Below, piece by piece: positions 5,761 to 6,585 of a DNA stretch of 6,585 nt. The notes under the pieces were generated by a model. That model saw nothing but the letters and a program-made list of their open reading frames with translations. It searched no databases and had not been told where the DNA came from. The DNA lies in assembly GCA_019409045.1 (NCBI GenBank), contig DXVG01000103.1, forward strand, positions 1 through 6,585, given 5' to 3'. Both the position numbers and the translations under genes were made by a program. Source of the stretch: Clostridiales bacterium (GTDB taxonomy: Bacteria > Bacillota > Clostridia > Christensenellales > Aristaeellaceae). Numbering within the stretch: position 1 is the stretch's first letter; every line of letters begins with the position of its first letter.

Positions 5761-6585
5761 ATGAGCTTGGGGAAACACCTTTTGACCCCGGAACAGATGC
5801 GCGTGATGGAGCGGATGTACTTTGAGGAGGCGGGCGTTCGCTCCATCGACGTGATGGAGCGGGCGGCCCTGGCGATCCGCGCCCTGCTCGAATCGAAGTT
5901 CAGCGCATCCAAGACGGTCTTTTTCGCCTGCGGCCCCGGCGGCAACGGCGGCGACGGCCTTGCGGCGGCGCGGTTGCTCAAGCCGCGCGGCGGGGAGGTG
6001 GCCTTCGTGCTGGCGGAGGAGCCGAGGAGCGCCGACGCCGTGGAAAACCTGCGACGCGCGCGGGAAGCGGGCGTGCGCGAGATTGCGGTGGACAGCCGCG
6101 AGTGCCCGGACATCTGGGTGGACGCGCTGTTCGGCACCGGGCTTTCGCGCTCCCCGGAGGGAAATGCCGCCGCGCTCATCCGCCGCATGGACGAAGACCG
6201 CGCGCGACACGGCGCGAAGATCGTCTCCGTGGACATCCCCTCCGGCCTTTCCGGCCTCTCCGGGCGGGCGTTCGGGCATTGCGTGCAGGCCGATACCACC
6301 CTTGCCCTCCAGTTTCCCAAGACCGGCTGCTATCTGGAAGACGGTCTGGATATGTGCGGCCAGATCGTTACGGCGGACATCCGCATATCCCCGACCGGGG
6401 CGTTTGAGGACTACCACCGCGCCACCGGGTACAATTTCCTCTTTGCCGACGCGCAGGACTTCCTGCCCGCATATCCCCGCAACGTCCACAAGGGAACGCG
6501 CGGGCACGTCCTGGTGGTGGCGGGCAGCGCAGGCATGGCGGGCGCGGCGGCGCTGTGCGCGGGCGCGGCGCTGCGTTGCGGCGCG
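5761..6585 (+). CDS. nnr: Bifunctional NAD(P)H-hydrate epimerase / ADP-dependent dehydratase (3' truncated)
   Basis: 275 codons are present and the frame is still open at the window end; full bifunctional proteins are about 500 residues. Nnr repairs NADHX/NADPHX: the N-terminal YjeF_N domain interconverts the R and S hydrates, and the C-terminal ribokinase-like domain dehydrates the S form using ADP. N-terminal motifs: 'LTPEQMRVMER' (8-18), 'DVMERAALA' (30-38), the phosphate-binding loop 'CGPGGNGGDGLAAARLL' (57-73), 'DALFGTGL' (121-128), 'VSVDIPSGLSG' (156-166, Asp158 in the catalytic position) and 'ADTTLALQFPKTG' (177-189). The second domain begins near 234, with 'KGTRGHVLVVAGSAGMAGAA' (244-263) typical of the dehydratase start. 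The usual GPGNNGGDG loop has Gly61 in place of the first Asn. It follows birA by 25 bp. Confidence 0.94.
   Translation, partial: MSLGKHLLTPEQMRVMERMYFEEAGVRSIDVMERAALAIRALLESKFSASKTVFFACGPGGNGGDGLAAARLLKPRGGEVAFVLAEEPRSADAVENLRRAREAGVREIAVDSRECPDIWVDALFGTGLSRSPEGNAAALIRRMDEDRARHGAKIVSVDIPSGLSGLSGRAFGHCVQADTTLALQFPKTGCYLEDGLDMCGQIVTADIRISPTGAFEDYHRATGYNFLFADAQDFLPAYPRNVHKGTRGHVLVVAGSAGMAGAAALCAGAALRCGA

Noticed and set aside
4995..6507. Overlapping minus-strand open frames of 405 and 441 codons across birA and nnr
   Set aside because: Composition is typical of out-of-frame shadows, and the plus strand carries complete, recognised enzyme motifs in the same region.
1..6585. tRNA, rRNA, CRISPR repeats, insertion-sequence ends, or an undescribed defence system
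   Set aside because: Looked for on both strands by eye. No clover-leaf, regularly spaced repeats, terminal inverted repeats or transposase motifs were seen, and all genes belong to recognised housekeeping or widespread families.

Overview
This is a 6.6-kb chromosomal window of high GC content (roughly two thirds G+C by eye). It probably comes from a GC-rich Clostridia-type Bacillota in a metagenomic or Nextera-prepared assembly. The evidence is consensus-like sigma-A promoters sitting in short AT-rich islands, strong GGAGG-type ribosome binding sites, a Firmicutes-style SecA N-terminus, and a MoxR / DUF58 / TgpA-type transglutaminase operon. No phylogenetic computation was possible, so the taxonomic call is an inference.

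The first 17 bases are not genomic. They match 17 of the 19 bases of the Tn5/Nextera mosaic end, so the contig begins in sequencing adapter. Genomic sequence starts at base 18.

Layout. The left three quarters is read leftward (minus strand). From right to left it holds moxR (3879-4826), a DUF58 gene (2722-3882) and a transglutaminase/DUF4129 membrane protein gene (315-2696). These form a tight operon: a 4-bp ATGA overlap, then a 25-bp gap. Further left, after a 117-bp spacer with its own near-perfect promoter, lies the 5' end of secA (18-197), cut off by the adapter. On the right, birA (5013-5735) and nnr (from 5761, running off the window) are read rightward with a 25-bp gap. The moxR operon and birA diverge from a 186-bp AT-rich region with two back-to-back promoters.

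How the genes work together. MoxR AAA+ ATPase, DUF58 protein and TgpA-type transglutaminase form a widely conserved trio. The ATPase and DUF58 protein are thought to act as a chaperone or assembly module for envelope or secreted proteins, and the transglutaminase-like protein has an extracytoplasmic Cys-His-Asp site of unknown substrate. SecA is the export motor. BirA (biotin-protein ligase without a DNA-binding domain) and Nnr (repair of hydrated NAD(P)H) are cofactor-metabolism housekeeping enzymes. No mobile element, CRISPR array, RNA gene or clearly novel system is visible. The most useful observations are the adapter contamination, three well-formed promoters, and an operon of recognised but functionally obscure genes.
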